64,000 nt of DNA from Auricularia sp. M13 (GCA_037042915.1 CM073198.1:744001-808000); one strand, 5' to 3'. Positions 1 through 12,285 are shown, counted from the first letter of the stretch. Notes: generated by a model from the letters alone, not told the origin. Program-made: numbers and translations.

Positions 1-2
1 AA

Positions 3-1460
3 TTCGACCAGGCCCCGGATTCGCCCACGGCCTACGACATCGTCGACGTCGGCCCGGGCGGCTTTCCAGACCGCCATGTCGCCGTCGGCGCCCACGATTA
101 CGATTCGGCGCTGTATCTCAACAAGGCCGAGTTTCACAGGAACGTTCTGCCTGAGCTGCGCAGCGCCGTCGCGCGCTGCGTGGTGCTGAGCCTCGATTTC
201 GACCACGAGGCTGGATCGGAACTCCTGGACGGGCTTTCTGGACCCGCACCGCTGTTGCGATCTCTGACGACCAACGCCAGAGCGCCTGCCCTCGCTGTGG
301 CGTCGCAAGCTCAGTTTTCTGCCGATTTCCTGGCAGCGTGGGCACCGCGCCTGACCAAGGTCACTATGCTCTCTGCCGACCTCCTGGTACCGTCGTCCCC
401 ATCCTTCCCCGCCGTGCGCACCCTGTTCATCCATCGTCACGGCGCCGAACTGCGCTTCGACGATATCGCCAGGGTCTTCCCCAACTTGCGGTGCTTGACA
501 GTCGAGGTGCAGTTAGCCGACTTTCACGTTGGGATGTCGGGCCGATCCAGGCCAGAGCGTCCATCATTTCTCAGACAGCTGCAAGAGCTGCACTTCGGTC
601 CTCGAGATGACTGCGGAATGGCGCAGATCCTGCATTCCAATATGGACGACGCGAAGCAGGTGCCCTATATCGAGTGCCGCACCGACGTTCTAAACGTGTT
701 TGCACCATTGCTGAAGCTGAAGGACGACGTGTCGCTTAATCTATTCGAGCACCTGCGACGCGAAGATGACGATGATTCTGAGGACGATGATGAGTTCCCG
801 GCCTCCTCTTATTACCGCAGCGCATCCGATCGCTCAAGGTTCTCCCAGCTCTGCGTTGAACTCCGGTCCGGCGATTTCGTCCGCGTGGTCGACGCGGACG
901 TCGCGTTCATCCACATCTTCAACCTGCTCAGCGCCGGGTGCACGCAGTCCGTGACCGCGCTCACGATCGACGACCGGCATCTCCGCACGTTCATGACGAC
1001 CTGCGGCGAGTGCATGCCGAGCCTCACCACTCTACGCATCACACTCGTGCTCTGGGCCGATCCACATCCCTCGCAAGGCGACGCCGCACTCGACATGTGG
1101 CAGCGCACCATCCAGTCCGGGTCCCTGCTCGGCGCAAGCGGCGAGGGCGGGCCTCCGCACGGCGACGTCTGGCTCGAGTGGCTCTTCCTGGACACGCTCG
1201 AGCTGCGCGCCACGCGCGCGCACACCGTCGTCTCGCGATTCCTGCTGTTCGCCCTCGCGCGCACGTTCACCCACAGCCGACTCCACCTGACGCTCTCCAA
1301 CGGGCTCGCGCTCGCGCCGGACGCGCAAGGCGCCGACGTCGCCGCGCTGTTCTCTTGCATCGCATACGCCGACACTCGCTTCTACCCCGAATTGGACTTT
1401 GTCGTCGGGGCGGAGAAGCTCATTCAGGCTGCGAGGATCGCGGGAAAGTCTTTTCATTGA
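3..1460 (+). CDS. F-box/LRR-like protein, 3' part (cut by window edge)
   Basis: The reading frame is open from the window edge to a TGA at 1458-1460, giving about 485 residues without a start, so the 5' end and any F-box lie outside the window. What remains looks like the C-terminal part of an Agaricomycete F-box protein: repeated leucine-spaced stretches (for example LRCLTVEV and TTLRITLVLW) of the irregular LRR type, plus an acidic run of D/E around 760-800. F-box proteins are substrate receptors of SCF ubiquitin ligases; that role here is only inferred from the leucine pattern and from the F-box gene directly downstream on the same strand. An in-frame GTG at 180 is not a plausible start. 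No intron was needed in this part. Confidence 0.55.
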   Translation, partial: FDQAPDSPTAYDIVDVGPGGFPDRHVAVGAHDYDSALYLNKAEFHRNVLPELRSAVARCVVLSLDFDHEAGSELLDGLSGPAPLLRSLTTNARAPALAVASQAQFSADFLAAWAPRLTKVTMLSADLLVPSSPSFPAVRTLFIHRHGAELRFDDIARVFPNLRCLTVEVQLADFHVGMSGRSRPERPSFLRQLQELHFGPRDDCGMAQILHSNMDDAKQVPYIECRTDVLNVFAPLLKLKDDVSLNLFEHLRREDDDDSEDDDEFPASSYYRSASDRSRFSQLCVELRSGDFVRVVDADVAFIHIFNLLSAGCTQSVTALTIDDRHLRTFMTTCGECMPSLTTLRITLVLWADPHPSQGDAALDMWQRTIQSGSLLGASGEGGPPHGDVWLEWLFLDTLELRATRAHTVVSRFLLFALARTFTHSRLHLTLSNGLALAPDAQGADVAALFSCIAYADTRFYPELDFVVGAEKLIQAARIAGKSFH

Positions 1461-2006
1461 CCGATTGAGTGGCTCGTCGCACCCGAATATCAACCTGATA
1501 ACTACGACTGTAACAACTTCACGTACGCCTTCCTCATTACATTTCGAGCTCATCCCCCCCAAAATGGTACTTGCAGAAAAACAGCTAATTTGTGTGAGAA
1601 TCAATACGGTACTAGCGATAGTTTTGTCGCGCCATCTCGTTCAGCTCCCCAGATCCTATTGCTAAGTGATTATGTAATCAACTTTGTAACGTTGTGCCAA
1701 TGTATCTAGAAGTCCTTCTAGAAATTTCTGCGTGGGACCTGCTTACTGCGATCCCTCCATTGAATTTGAATCATGTTCGACGGCGCTCAAATCTCATCAG
1801 AGTGCAGAAAAAATCCACAAATAGCATCTCGGAGATGTATGGGGACGCGGTAGGATGGAGTAATTGAGTCTGAAGCTTTGATCTATACTCGACGTCCGTC
1901 GGCAGGAGCGGAGGCAAATGCTACAACGGATCTTTCGGAGTTGGAAAAACTTGTCAAGACTCAACCTGAAAACGCGAGCACGCCGCCGTACTGCCAGTCC
2001 GGGACC

Positions 2007-3697
2007 ATGGATCTTTTAGTTCCGCATGCCACCGCTATTGAGATTACAGGCGCGCTTTCCCAACTGGTCCTCCGCGCGTCTAACTGGGCATCACAGTTAC
2101 CCAGCCCGAAATTGCGGTAATTGTTGTCCATGTAGTAGCGTCAACTCATCGTGTTCTAATACCATGTAGACTCGAGGCTCTTAGTAGCGTGAGCAACTCC
2201 ATTTTGGATCTCCGTCACCAGCTGTTCTATGCTCTGAATGAGGCCGCTTTGATCAATCGACTCCCGGACGAGATCCTAATGCGCATTTTCTCTCAATTAC
2301 CGGACGAAGATTTGCTTTCTGTGTTGCATTCTTGTCGACGGTGGTGCATTCTTGCAGATCAGACTGCGGGCCATTCATGCGATATCAAGTTCTTTACGAA
2401 CGCCTCGCTCCGGGAACGCGCTCCGCATCTGCTCGAGTTTTTCCAAACCGTGCCAATATCCCTCGATATAACATTCGATATATCGTCTGATACCTCGTGC
2501 GAACCATTAGGTGCCATTCTCTATGAGCACATGCACCACCTGCGAAAGCTTCGCTTGAGGATTTTCTTCGACTACGCCCACTTGGATAAAGTCACCTCGC
2601 TTCTCCCCCTCGTGCACGCATTAGGGCAGCCCGCCCCCCTTCTGCAGTCTCTCGACATATATATTTCTCCCTGCTATCTCCGTCCTGCAGAACTCTATCT
2701 GCCGGATCACCTCTTCGCGGACTCGGCACCCGTGCTCCGCTGCGTCAAGCTCGATGGGATCACCTCCCGTCTCCGCGCGTATGCTGCGCTCTCCGCAACC
2801 CGCATCCTCGATCTTGACCAGCCCGAAGTTCACCTCGTGCGCATTCTGGACTTTTATCCGCGCCTGGAGCAGCTCCGCGTCGACGTCGAGACGCTCGTCG
2901 CGGGTCGCCGGAAGATCAATCCGCACAACCTCCAGCTTCTCGAGCTTCCCGGAACCTTGGGGGCAGCCGACATCGTCCTCAACCGGCTGGTCCTCACGCG
3001 GCCGTTGTCAGTGTGGATGGCCGATGTAGGTGACGACGTTCTCGACTACGTCATCTCGAACATGCCCAAAGGCAAAATCCAGCGCGCCAGGTTTTGTACG
3101 AGTGCGCAGAGGGGGCGTCAAGGCCTTATTCTTGGCTACTGCACAAGCGTGACTTGGTATCTGCAGCTGGCGCGCACTTCGCACATTATGCACGGCCTCG
3201 TCCTTTCACAGGAGGAGACGATGAGCAACATCCTCGATTTTTCCATCCACGACGTGCAGTGGCCAACCTGTGACATGTTTTCTCCGCCTGCTGTCCGCTT
3301 ATCCCGTATGGAGCTTGTGCTCGAGGTCTTCACCGAAAACGACGACTTCGATGAGCGGGCTGTGCAGGAGCCCGCGCTCTTCTACACGGGAAGCCCCTTT
3401 GTGCTGCGATGTCCCGCGCTCAAGGAGATCTGCATCTCCACACCAGCGAAACTTCCGGCACTCACGGTGGACGTGTATGACATTTGCGCCTTCATTTGCG
3501 GAAACCTAAGCTTCGACTCTGAGCCCCGTCTCGTTCTGCGGAACGTCAGACTATACGACCCTGCGCTTGGCCACGGCATGCAAATGCTGACGGCCTGCGT
3601 GTCGGACATCACGTACTGCCCTGGCTCTGTGCACGACGCCCCGTATATACACCGCAAAAGCAAGTTGTTGTGGTTCTACGATCTCCCGAGCATATAA
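2007..3697 (+). CDS. F-box protein, two exons
   Basis: Exons 2007-2116 and 2170-3697, 545 residues. The 53-bp intron (GTAATT...CATGTAG) joins the frames through a split CGA codon; without it the second exon has no ATG before the F-box. After an N-terminal helical stretch (LEALSSVSNSILDLRHQL) comes a clear F-box at about residues 66-105 (INRLPDEILMRIFSQLPDED). The rest is an irregular leucine-rich region expected to form the substrate-binding side. By family knowledge it would bind Skp1 and act in an SCF ubiquitin ligase; the substrate is unknown. It follows another F-box-like gene in the same orientation. It is not close in sequence to the four F-box genes at 45-63 kb. Confidence 0.7.
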
Positions 3698-4418
3698 TCA
3701 ATCTTCGCGTGCAGCGGGTATCCATGTGCTGAGGGTATACGGGGATCCGGATTGACACACTCCTTTGAAGACGTCAAAGTTCTAGAATCGAATGGACGAG
3801 GACCTGGCACTTGTCAATGCTCGAGAATTGATAATCCTACGTCTGGCGGAGTGAACGCCCGGCCGTCTTGAGTGGAAATGGTGAAGATAATACTAGATCT
3901 TTGGATATACGAGCTGCCGCTCGTTCATGCGTTGATATTGGGCGTGACGGACCTCCTTGCAATTGACAATGGCACGAACCGGAGTCAGCCAGTAGCTATT
4001 CTGATCATCTCACGCATCTCAAACCTAACAATACTGTACATTCCATTTTGGGAAACAGCATCTTTGTGCATAATCCACGCCGGCCGAAAGGGCCGCAGTA
4101 AGTGGTGCCGTAAGGTCAGGTCGCAGATGCATTCCGAGTTCCTCGTCCGAGTCCAGACCGGGCCGACAAGCGTCCGGATCCTACATTTCGCGTGGGACCC
4201 ACACATACGTACTAAGAAAGAGTTCCACGGTACATTCCCTACTTCAACATTGCAAGTACAGATTACATAATCTCACTGAAAAGGCACCGAATCCGGAAGC
4301 ACTCACAGCCACAGCCTGGGCCTTTGACCTCACATGCAGCATCATGAGATGCCGGAAGCGCCAGATGGATGCGCTCCCGCCACCAGTCCAGGTGCAACCC
4401 GTGACGCGTGCGGAGGGG
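3698..4418. other. Intergenic, no gene seen
   Basis: AT-richer than the flanking genes. A weak open frame at 3872-4270 has no family resemblance, no usable splice partners and no good codon pattern. The end of this stretch is the upstream region of the 4541 gene. Confidence 0.5.
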
Positions 4419-4428
4419 TATATAAAGG
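4419..4428 (+). promoter_or_regulatory. TATA box of the DUF6593-like gene
   Basis: TATATAAAGG lies 113 bp before the ATG at 4541, followed by a CA-rich leader (ACAACCTACCAACAACTACA type), a common leader composition for well-expressed fungal genes. Confidence 0.6.
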
Positions 4429-4540
4429 CCCCTGCGCCCGCCGTCACCAGCCAGTTACATCACTCATATAACAACCTACCAACAACTACACCTCACCAAC
4501 AACAACGAAGAACTACCACACCTCTTCCTCACCTACGACG

Positions 4541-5274
4541 ATGAGCGAAACAGCCGACACGCGCGACCCCGCGCACGCCATCCCCTCAGAAGGGGTGCTC
4601 ACACTCCGCGTCTCCGCGCCCGACCAGCGCACGGTGCTCGTGAAACCCACGGGCGGCAACGCGGAGGAGTACATGATGGTGGAGACGTACGAGAAGCACA
4701 CGGAGGTCGTCACCGTCTACCGCGGTGCGGCCCCCATCGCCCGCGTCGAGCTGCACGACATCCGGTCGAGCAAGATCAGCGTGGCCGGCGGGCCGCTGGT
4801 CCTGCTGAAGGAGTGGTTGCATACGACCCCTGTGTGAGTTTGCGTTTTCGCGCGACCAAGCGGAGAGAATGCTGAGTCTGACGCATTTAATTGTAGGAAC
4901 GCGCACAATTTCCCGGTGGACGGCGTCGACGGCCGCTTCGAGTGGCGCTCGGCGTGGCACGGGCTGCGGCACCAGCTTGAAGTGCGTCCAACGTTCCATC
5001 TTCGACCTTCCTTCACTGCAACTAATGACGGTCATCTATTAATTAGCTCTTTGCGCCGCACGCTGGCCCTGAGCCCATCGCGTTCGCGTACAAGGGCCAC
5101 CACGCGCCCGAGACACACCATGAAGGCCCCGGAGGCGAGGCGCAGCAGCAGCTGGCCAATGCGGTCGACGCGACGCTCGTGCTCACGCCCAAGGCGCTCG
5201 CTCACCAGGACCTCGTCGTCTTGACGTATCTCCTTATTGACCGGCGGACGCGCCCCGACCCGCTGCAGGGATGA
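4541..5274 (+). CDS. DUF6593-like small protein, three exons
   Basis: Exons 4541-4833, 4897-4981 and 5047-5274, 201 residues. Donors are GTGAGT and GTGCGT, acceptors TTGTAG and AATTAG, and frames join exactly. The protein is a compact beta-rich domain: LTLRVSAPDQRTVLV near the start, then VVTVYRG, then a tryptophan-rich core (FEWRSAWHGLRHQLE) around residues 105-125, and a hydrophobic last strand (DLVVLTYLLIDRR). This order and length fit the DUF6593 family, frequent and uncharacterised in Agaricomycetes; I assign it from memory of the family pattern, not from a search. The strong TATA box and CA-rich leader suggest good expression. No signal peptide or membrane segment is visible. Function unknown. 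Confidence 0.6.
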
Positions 5275-6559
5275 ACCTAAGCAGCCCACCGTGATGGGAG
5301 CCGCGAGTATTGTACTGTATGACGCTTGTGTATGAACCCTTGGACTGTGTACTTTAGGACGATGGGTCTAATGATGATGCTCCGAGTCACGGGAAATGTT
5401 GTAATTTCAGGGCTCCTGGACGTCCCTTTATATCGGCTGGAATGTTGAGCAAACGAGGGACCTGAGGAGCGCGACTCAGAGTCGAGCATAAAGAGACGCA
5501 GGATCAAGTCCAGCGCTGTACTCACGTGCGCGAGAGCGGGATCCGTGCGCAGCCCAGACCGTTCGTGGGCGGCCAGCCGCGAGTAGCGAGCGTCTGTGAG
5601 CGCGACGGGCCGGCGCAGTCGGGTCAATGGGTCACTGACATCGACAGACGAACTGCTACCAGCGGTATGTTCCACAACTGTCGTTCGGATGTGCAGGGCA
5701 CAAGGCTGAGGAACGCAGCGCCGCCAGACTGTGTTGGCGGATGACAAATCGAGCAGATAGCAGATGCAGGAAGCTAGAGCAGAAGCCGTAATCATTGCGC
5801 CAGTTCTCGAGTCGCGCAGCCCGGTCCGTTCGAGGACGCCACGCGAGATGACGAGTAAGCGAAAGGCGAGCTGGGAGGACCATTGACGGAGGGTTGGACT
5901 GCTACTCGACTCGCTGGCGCACACGTCGAGGTACCTAAAGGATGCGGCGCAAGATTTAAACGTTCATTTTGCGCGTCGGCGCCGTTGCGATGGCAGCGCG
6001 CCGGCGCCTATCCATTGCCAGTTGACCGAGTTCAAGTTCAAGTTCGTAATAGGGCTGTCAGCCTCGAGCGCTATCGTCGTCTAGAGCAATAAGTGAAGCA
6101 AGATATGGATGCAAGAGCGAGACCGTTGTGCTGACAAGCGATGGCGTGAGTTGTCCGGGCAGAACTGAATTGGCAAGCCGATGCCGCCCGGTTTTGAGTT
6201 GAAGTCCGCTTTGCCTCTGACCAGCTCTGACCGTCACACGTCCTGCTCAGACCTCGAGCCCTCCGCCGGCGCGCAACGCCTTGACCGGGTGACCACTTTG
6301 TTCTGTGCGCGTTGCTGGTGGACCTCGAGCGCTCTGAGACTCACATCTTCGATTTTAGGCTGCCAACGCTTCGCGCTCAACCAGAACGGTGCTCGTAGTC
6401 CCGTCGATCGTACGCGCACATCCATGAAATAGTCGTTAGAAACTCATGCGAACCTTTAACGCCACTAGATTCGTAATTGAACACGCCGCTACTTCAAGAC
6501 TTGCAAATTGCCTCGTTGAACACCAAGTCCTCCAACTCTTCAACTCAAGCGACGAGAAA
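5275..6559. other. Intergenic; 3' part duplicated upstream of the 29.4-kb paralogue
   Basis: A 215-residue minus-strand open frame (5277-5924) lacks any recognisable motif and I do not call it. From about 6190 to 6395 the sequence shares blocks with 29,035-29,235 (TTTGAGTTGAAGTCCGCTT; CTGAGACTCACAT followed by ATTTTAGG and AACGC), so the upstream regions of the two DEK-like paralogues are themselves homologous. A 29-bp near-repeat, GATGGCAGCGCGCCGGCGC, recurs at 5988 and 9157. Confidence 0.5.
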
Positions 6560-8779
6560 ATGAGCTCCGAAGGCGAATCCAGATCTACTCCAACGGCCCT
6601 CCAAGCAGATATCGACAGTGAACGATGTAATGGCGAGGCCGGGCCACACGCGGCGCTGCAGCAATACGCGCAGCTAGACCGGCGCGTGCGCGCGGCGCTC
6701 GATCTCCCCGCGCTCCCGGACGCGCCAAACCCGGACGCCTTTGCGCTCGCGCATACAGTCGCCTACCTCTTCGTGCGTATAGTATTTGTCTTGCGCCAAC
6801 GAGTCGATCGGGTTCCTATTCCGCGCCGCTCGCCCATTCGCTCCCAAACACTGACGCTGACGCGCGCAACTCATCTAGCAACGGTTCCTGAACGCGTGCG
6901 CTGAGGCCGGCGTCGACTCCAGCGCGCCGTGGATTAAGGCTGTCGCCGAGGCAGAAGAAGGTGCGTTTCGTCTTGGTTCGATGTTGGCGCGGTGGGCTCA
7001 AGCTGACGGCTGTGGGCAGCGATGACCGCGGATAAGGATCCCACAGAGCCGCAAGCTCTGGATCAATCTCCAACACCAAGTCATAGCCCGGCGCAGGAGC
7101 TTGAAGGTGAACTTGCTGGTGCGTCCGTCGGTCCCCATGCAAACGGACCATTTTTTTGGTCTGACTTCACCGATTCCTCCATTGGCAGCAGCCGCACGTT
7201 CTCCAATTCCATCTGTTGCCAACGCACCAGGTACGAAGCTCTCAAAAATCTACCATCGTAACCCAAATCTGGTGATGACGGCCAGTTATAGACTCGGCAC
7301 CCAATGCCTCGACGCCCGGGCGCGAAGCGAGCACCACCGCATTGGCAAATCCATCTCCATCCGGACAGTCCGACTCATCTTCCTCCACCCAAGCCGACCC
7401 ATCTCCCTCCACCCAAGCCGACCCATCTCCCTCAACCCAAGCCAACCCATCCTCATCCACATCCACCTCCACCCAATCATCCACATCCACCTCCCAATCC
7501 ACCTCCACCTCCACCTCCCAATCCACCTCCACCCCTACCCCCACATCCACATCCACCTCGACCCCTTCAGCGCCAGTACCCCCGACAATCGACGCCGCGC
7601 GCCCACACATCCGCGCGCTGCTCTCCGCGCCCGACGTAGACTGGACGACGCTGAGCACGAAGGACGTGCGCGCGCGGCTCGTCGCGCGCGGTGTCGGTTT
7701 CGACGCCGCGTGGGTGTGGGAGAGACGGAGGGAGCTGAGGACTGTTATTGAGGTGCGTTTCTGCGTTTGATTAATGGAGTGAAGCAGTCTGCCTGCCGCT
7801 GTGCGGAATGCATGACTCTGCCTGCGCGGGATGGGTCGACGAGCGCTGACGCGATTGGCATGTGCTGCAGGAGGAATTCGATGCTGCGCACACCCGGTGG
7901 CAGGCTGCCCAGGCGGCTGCCAACCACAGTGCAGCGTCGCCCAGTCAGAGCGGGCCGGCAGCGTCTGGAGATTCCACCGCGCCGCCACCACCGCAGCTCG
8001 AGGCTTCTTCGTCAGGCGATGCGTCGTCGTCCCATGCCGCCCAACACACAGAGAACAGGCTCGAGGCAGTAGGACCCAGTGTTGACACGCCAACGAAGCG
8101 CCGCAGCATCGCCCCGCCCCGTCGCTCGTCGTCTCATTCCTCGCAAACACACGCCGAAGACGGGCCGGTCGCCCCATCAGCTGAGGACCAGGCGGTCGCC
8201 CCAATCGGCTCAGCTGAGGCCGTGGCAGTCGCTCCAGTCGGCTCTGCTGCGGATGAGGCGGTCGCTTCAGCCGTCGCTGCTGAACACGAGGATGTTGCTC
8301 CAGATGCCGCCGACGTGGATTCCGCGCCGACGAAACGGGCGAAGAAGCGCAAAGTGGTTTCTCTACTCAAATCCAAGCTGGAGCCTACCAGTGTACGCAC
8401 ACCCGTTTCCTCTTTGCTGGATGTGGGTTATATCACTCACACTCACGTCGGACAGCCCATCCCCCGCAGCACACGATCATCGACGAGGAGGAACTTAAAA
8501 GGCCTGTCCGTCCTATCAAGAATCCAGCAATACGAAAATGCCGTCCGGTCTCTTCCTGCGCAACAAGGTCCCAACTCCCCATCTTCCGCCGCCACGTCCG
8601 GCACGGGCATCAAACTGCGCATCCCCTCGCTCGCCGCGCGCCAGGCCAAATCCGCGTCCAAGTCTCCACTGCCCGCGACCAGCCCGAAGCGCAAGCGCTC
8701 GCCGACGCCCGACTCGGACGAGGACGAGTTCGCGGCGAGCTTCATGCGCAAGCGCAAAGTCTCCGCTGCCGCCGTCTAG
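6560..8779 (+). CDS. DEK C-terminal-like domain protein, paralogue 1 (seven exons)
   Basis: Exons 6560-6772, 6879-6960, 7020-7106, 7189-7230, 7292-7752, 7871-8392 and 8456-8779, 576 residues, all junctions in frame. Order: a helical N-terminal domain (LQQYAQLDRRVRAALDL, then split by introns QRFLNACAEAGVDSSAPWI); a Ser/Thr/Pro-rich linker; a DEK_C-like helical domain around residues 240-295 (IRALLSAPDVDWTTLS then VRARLVARGVGFDA); a long Ala/Ser/Pro-rich region with basic patches (KRAKKRKV); and a C-terminal motif PKRKRSPTPDSDEDEF ending in MRKRKV. DEK_C domains are known DNA or chromatin-binding modules, so a nuclear role is likely but inferred. Intron 8393-8455 is 63 bp and in frame, so a reader could wrongly keep it; the homologous intron of paralogue 2 is not in frame, which supports removing it. 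The ATG at 6560 is preferred over 6446 because homology with paralogue 2 starts there. Confidence 0.7.
7381..7562 (+). repeat. 24-bp minisatellite and CCACAT-type low-complexity tract inside exon 5
   Basis: About three copies of a 24-bp unit (core ACCCAAGCCGACCCATCTCC) are followed by a (CCACCTCCACAT)-like tract. In frame it encodes STQADPSP repeats and then S/T runs, so it lengthens the disordered linker before the DEK_C-like domain. Confidence 0.75.
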
Positions 8780-11700
8780 ACGCTCCGCCGCCCACATACT
8801 GCTACAAATTTGCCCGATCATGCTGCATTGATGCTCTCGATATGGTATGCTTGCTCTCGATCTACAGTGTAGCGTTTCTTGCCAGGTATCCTATACTACT
8901 ATTGCCCAAAGCGTTCGTGAGTGGAACGAGCCGCGAGGTCGAGCCGCACCGTGCGTACGATGAGCCTGGACGGAAAGCAGCAGAGATGGATCCACTTGGC
9001 TCAGGGCAGGGCGCCGAATGTTCCACGGGCCGAGACTCGGGTTGCCAGATGATAGACACAAACTGGTCACATCGCGGGCACCCGCTGGCGAGTAAGTAGT
9101 AGGTGGAAGAGGTGGCGGGGGAGCATGCGCAAGATATTGCCGTTGTTGCAGGTTGCGATGGCAGCGCACCGGCGCTTATTTAGACCTTCCAACTTCCCCT
9201 TTACAGTACTTCCTTATTACAGCTGACCAAGCCAAAGTTGTCCAAGTACGAAGCGCCCTGAAAGAGCGAGCATGGAGCGAAATGCAAGAATCGATGTTCG
9301 CAAACGGCAGCAGCGGTCGTGGCGTGTGGGTGGCACGAACCGCACGATCAAGTCGAAGCCGCCGCATGCCGAACCAGTGCAGTGCGCCGCACGTAGCATT
9401 GCGGCTTGCAGACGGTCACGCTTCCGGACGGCCTGGACTGCCGTTGGGTTGGTCGTTCAGGTCTGCTGGTTTGGCCATTGATCGGGTGACTTGGGTCTAC
9501 TATCTGGCCATTGGTTCAGCCGCTGGCTTGGTTGGTTGCTTGGTTGGGTGCAGAAACTCGGGCGTGATGCGAGCACCAATAGTCCCAAAGTTTCGCAGTT
9601 GCAATAACCGTTGCTGATGTACCAGGCTTGGCTGGATGTGCCTCATCGGGACTCATGCAATACAATCTCCATCAATACATTACCCTGATGATGTTGAGCA
9701 GGTGCCATTTGAGTGCTAGAAAAAACAGCAATGCCAAGATGCATGGGGGAGGCTACTTGCCTGATACCTCTGACCAACACAGTCAAATGATGATTACTGT
9801 GAAGTTGCTGATTCTTTGAAAAGTATTTTACTTAACTTTGGATTCCCGAGGTGCACAAAACCATGACTGAGGGGGCAGCATCACGCGCGGCGTTCATGCG
9901 ATGTGCTTTGCACCTCGCTATTCACGCCGCGCGCGCAACCCTAACAATTACAATCGCTACTTGGTCTGATCCAGCACTGGAGCGGCAGCATAAATTGATT
10001 CATCCAGAACAACTGGGTTCCCAAGGTGCACAAAAGCATGACTGAGGGGCAGCATTGCGCGCGGCGTTCATTCGAGGCGCTTTGCACCTCGCTATTCGCG
10101 CCGCACACAACCTTAACAATCATAATCTCTATGTGGTCTGATTTTTATAGTCTGCGACGATTACACCTATAGGCCACTCCTGTTGTATCTCTTTCACCAC
10201 TTTGCCCGCCCCTGGTGGCCAATATACCCTCTCTGCATGCCTCACCAGGTCGCTGGAACCTCGGCTACTTTCCCTCAGCTTCACTGGACCCCATCAACCT
10301 CAGTCTCAGGATGAAATATGCCATTGTCGTTGTCCTCGATTACATCCGCATTGGTTTCTGGCTGGCTTGTGTCAAGGTGTGCTGCATACACTACCGATCA
10401 GGAGGCATAGCCGACCAGGAAGGGTACTCAGGAGGGGAAGGTCGAACACATAATAGATCAGATCCAACCTAGGGTACATCCGAGGGCAATTGCCAGTACA
10501 TATAGTCCGATCGGAGGCAAACCGGATCCGAGCGCTCCGGACGACAAAGAAAGCCAACCAACACCAAAGGGGGTCCGGAAGCGATGGGGAAAGACATCAG
10601 GGAAGTCACCGAGGGTAATCAGAAGCCAGTGAAAGCAATGGGGGGTAAAGGGGTTTAAGGGAGGGTCAAGAAAGAGTGAATGAAGGCGTGGAACGACTCC
10701 GGACGAAGGTGATAAGGATGTCTGTGCCTATGAAGGGTATCCGGTGGGTATCCACGACAGACTGAGGTGTCACTGCATATACGCACACACTGACACCGGG
10801 GGCGAAAGGGGCCGGCGCAATGGCGAGCGCAGCAGCGAGCGCAACGCGTCGGCGAGTGAGGTACAAGCGCACCACCCCACAATCGAGACTCCCAACGTAT
10901 CCAGACATCCTCCGGACCATGGACCATGTGGAGCGCAGACCGAGGAGAGTGTAGTGGCCGAGGTCCAAGGTACCGGAGCGGTCGAGCATCCATGGGACAG
11001 AGGGTGAAGGATGTATGTCAGCAAGATCGTTGTAGCGTCACCTGTACTCCCAGTGCGCACCGGCCATGCAGGGCAATACCCGAGGTGTGGTGTGCTACAT
11101 CTCCAAAGGTGTAGGCCGTAATGTGACACCGAGGAGACAGACCGATGAACGCCTACACGCTGATCGGAAACAAACGCGGCGGTGGTCGAGGACGATGGTA
11201 CTGGTGTGTCGCATGAGACAACCGAAGTTGACAAGGGTTCAGTGATGCCGAGGGAGGCTAGCCGAGGTGCCAGCAGCCTGGAGAGGCATGCGGGATGGGT
11301 ATACTAGTCCTAACAGGGAAGCTGACACAATTTGATCTCAGCACATTCCCTTTCCCATCGCACCCTCGGCTTGTCATAGGTTGATTTTGCCTTCTATGAG
11401 AACATGTTTACCGAAGAGCTCGACTTTTTTGAGGGGAAACCCGTGGAAGAGGACCGATGCTGGGTGTTCGATAGGGAAGCTGACAAGGCTCCGAAGGCCG
11501 TTATGCAAGTCCATTGTCCACCGTCCCTTTCACCAGGACTTCCGGAGAAATTATTCTAAACCTTTGTTAATATGTAGAATCTACCCTGGAAGGTCTCAAG
11601 CCCAGGGGACTTACTCCATGAGCTACACCATGGAATCAATGCCGCATCGATCTCTTAGTCTTCTTCCACTACCTTCCTATTTGGGAGTAGTCGTCCTACG

Positions 11701-12285
11701 TCATCCTGGGACCCGTTCCACCTCATCCTATCCGCTACATCGTCTCCATAGCCTGCAACAAGGGGTGTCCATCGGCAAAATCCGATAGCATGAGGACGAG
11801 GGAAGGAGGGGTCCGATGAGGACCTTATTTCGTTTTTTGAAAAATGGTTATTTGCCTCTGAGATCCGCACCGAAGGTCCCGAGACCTGTACGACCACCTG
11901 AAATTGAGGGGTAAACCTTGTTTGAACCCTAACATGATTCATAAGTAGGTCATTAGAGACTATCCAGTCCATGAGCACAGGTTGGATCTGGTTCAGGAAT
12001 AACTTTAGAACTTATGTGCCTGAATGCTGAGACTTTGAACTGATGACTTAGATACTTGGGAGGATGACAAAAAGCGCTGGGATTATCTCGATGATCCTGG
12101 ACTCCACAACAGCTTGATAAATCTGGAATTCCTCCTGAGTAACATTTTAATTCTTTTTTCTCATATTTATGCAGCAAATCCTCGAAGTTCATGTTGTCTG
12201 GTTAGCCCGCTATGGAATCCGGTCACCTGGCCCTATGACGGGAATTTCCCAACGGATACTTCCGGTTCATAGCCATTGCCGGTAC
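8780..12285. other. Gene-poor stretch with repeats
   Basis: No coding gene is supported on either strand. It holds the 127-bp direct repeat pair (9842-10,142). At about 11,386-11,560 one plus-strand frame reads DFAFYENMFTEELDFFEGK and on to a stop; it looks like a coding remnant but I do not recognise it. The rest is short frames with no conserved pattern. Confidence 0.45.
9842..10142 (+). repeat. Direct repeat pair, about 127 bp each
   Basis: Copy 1 runs 9842-9970 and copy 2 runs 10,017-10,142, period about 175 bp. Both carry GAGGTGCACAAAA/AAGGTGCACAAAA, CATGACTGAGGGG, GCGCGGCGTTCAT and GCTTTGCACCTCGCTATTC, and end in TGGTCTGAT. Identity is high but not complete. Origin unknown; possibly a tandem piece of a decayed element. 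Confidence 0.85.

Noticed and set aside
5277-5924. 215-residue minus-strand open frame
   Set aside because: No motif, no paralogue, mixed composition and no supporting splice pattern; long frames arise by chance in GC-rich DNA.
7242-8204. Long minus-strand frame rich in V, D and E
   Set aside because: It is the complement of the S/T/P-rich repeat in exon 5 of DEK-like paralogue 1.
8393-8455. Coding interpretation of a 63-bp in-frame segment in DEK-like paralogue 1
   Set aside because: GTACGC and GACAG ends, a branch-like CTCAC, and the out-of-frame homologous intron at 32,433-32,485 in paralogue 2 all favour an intron.
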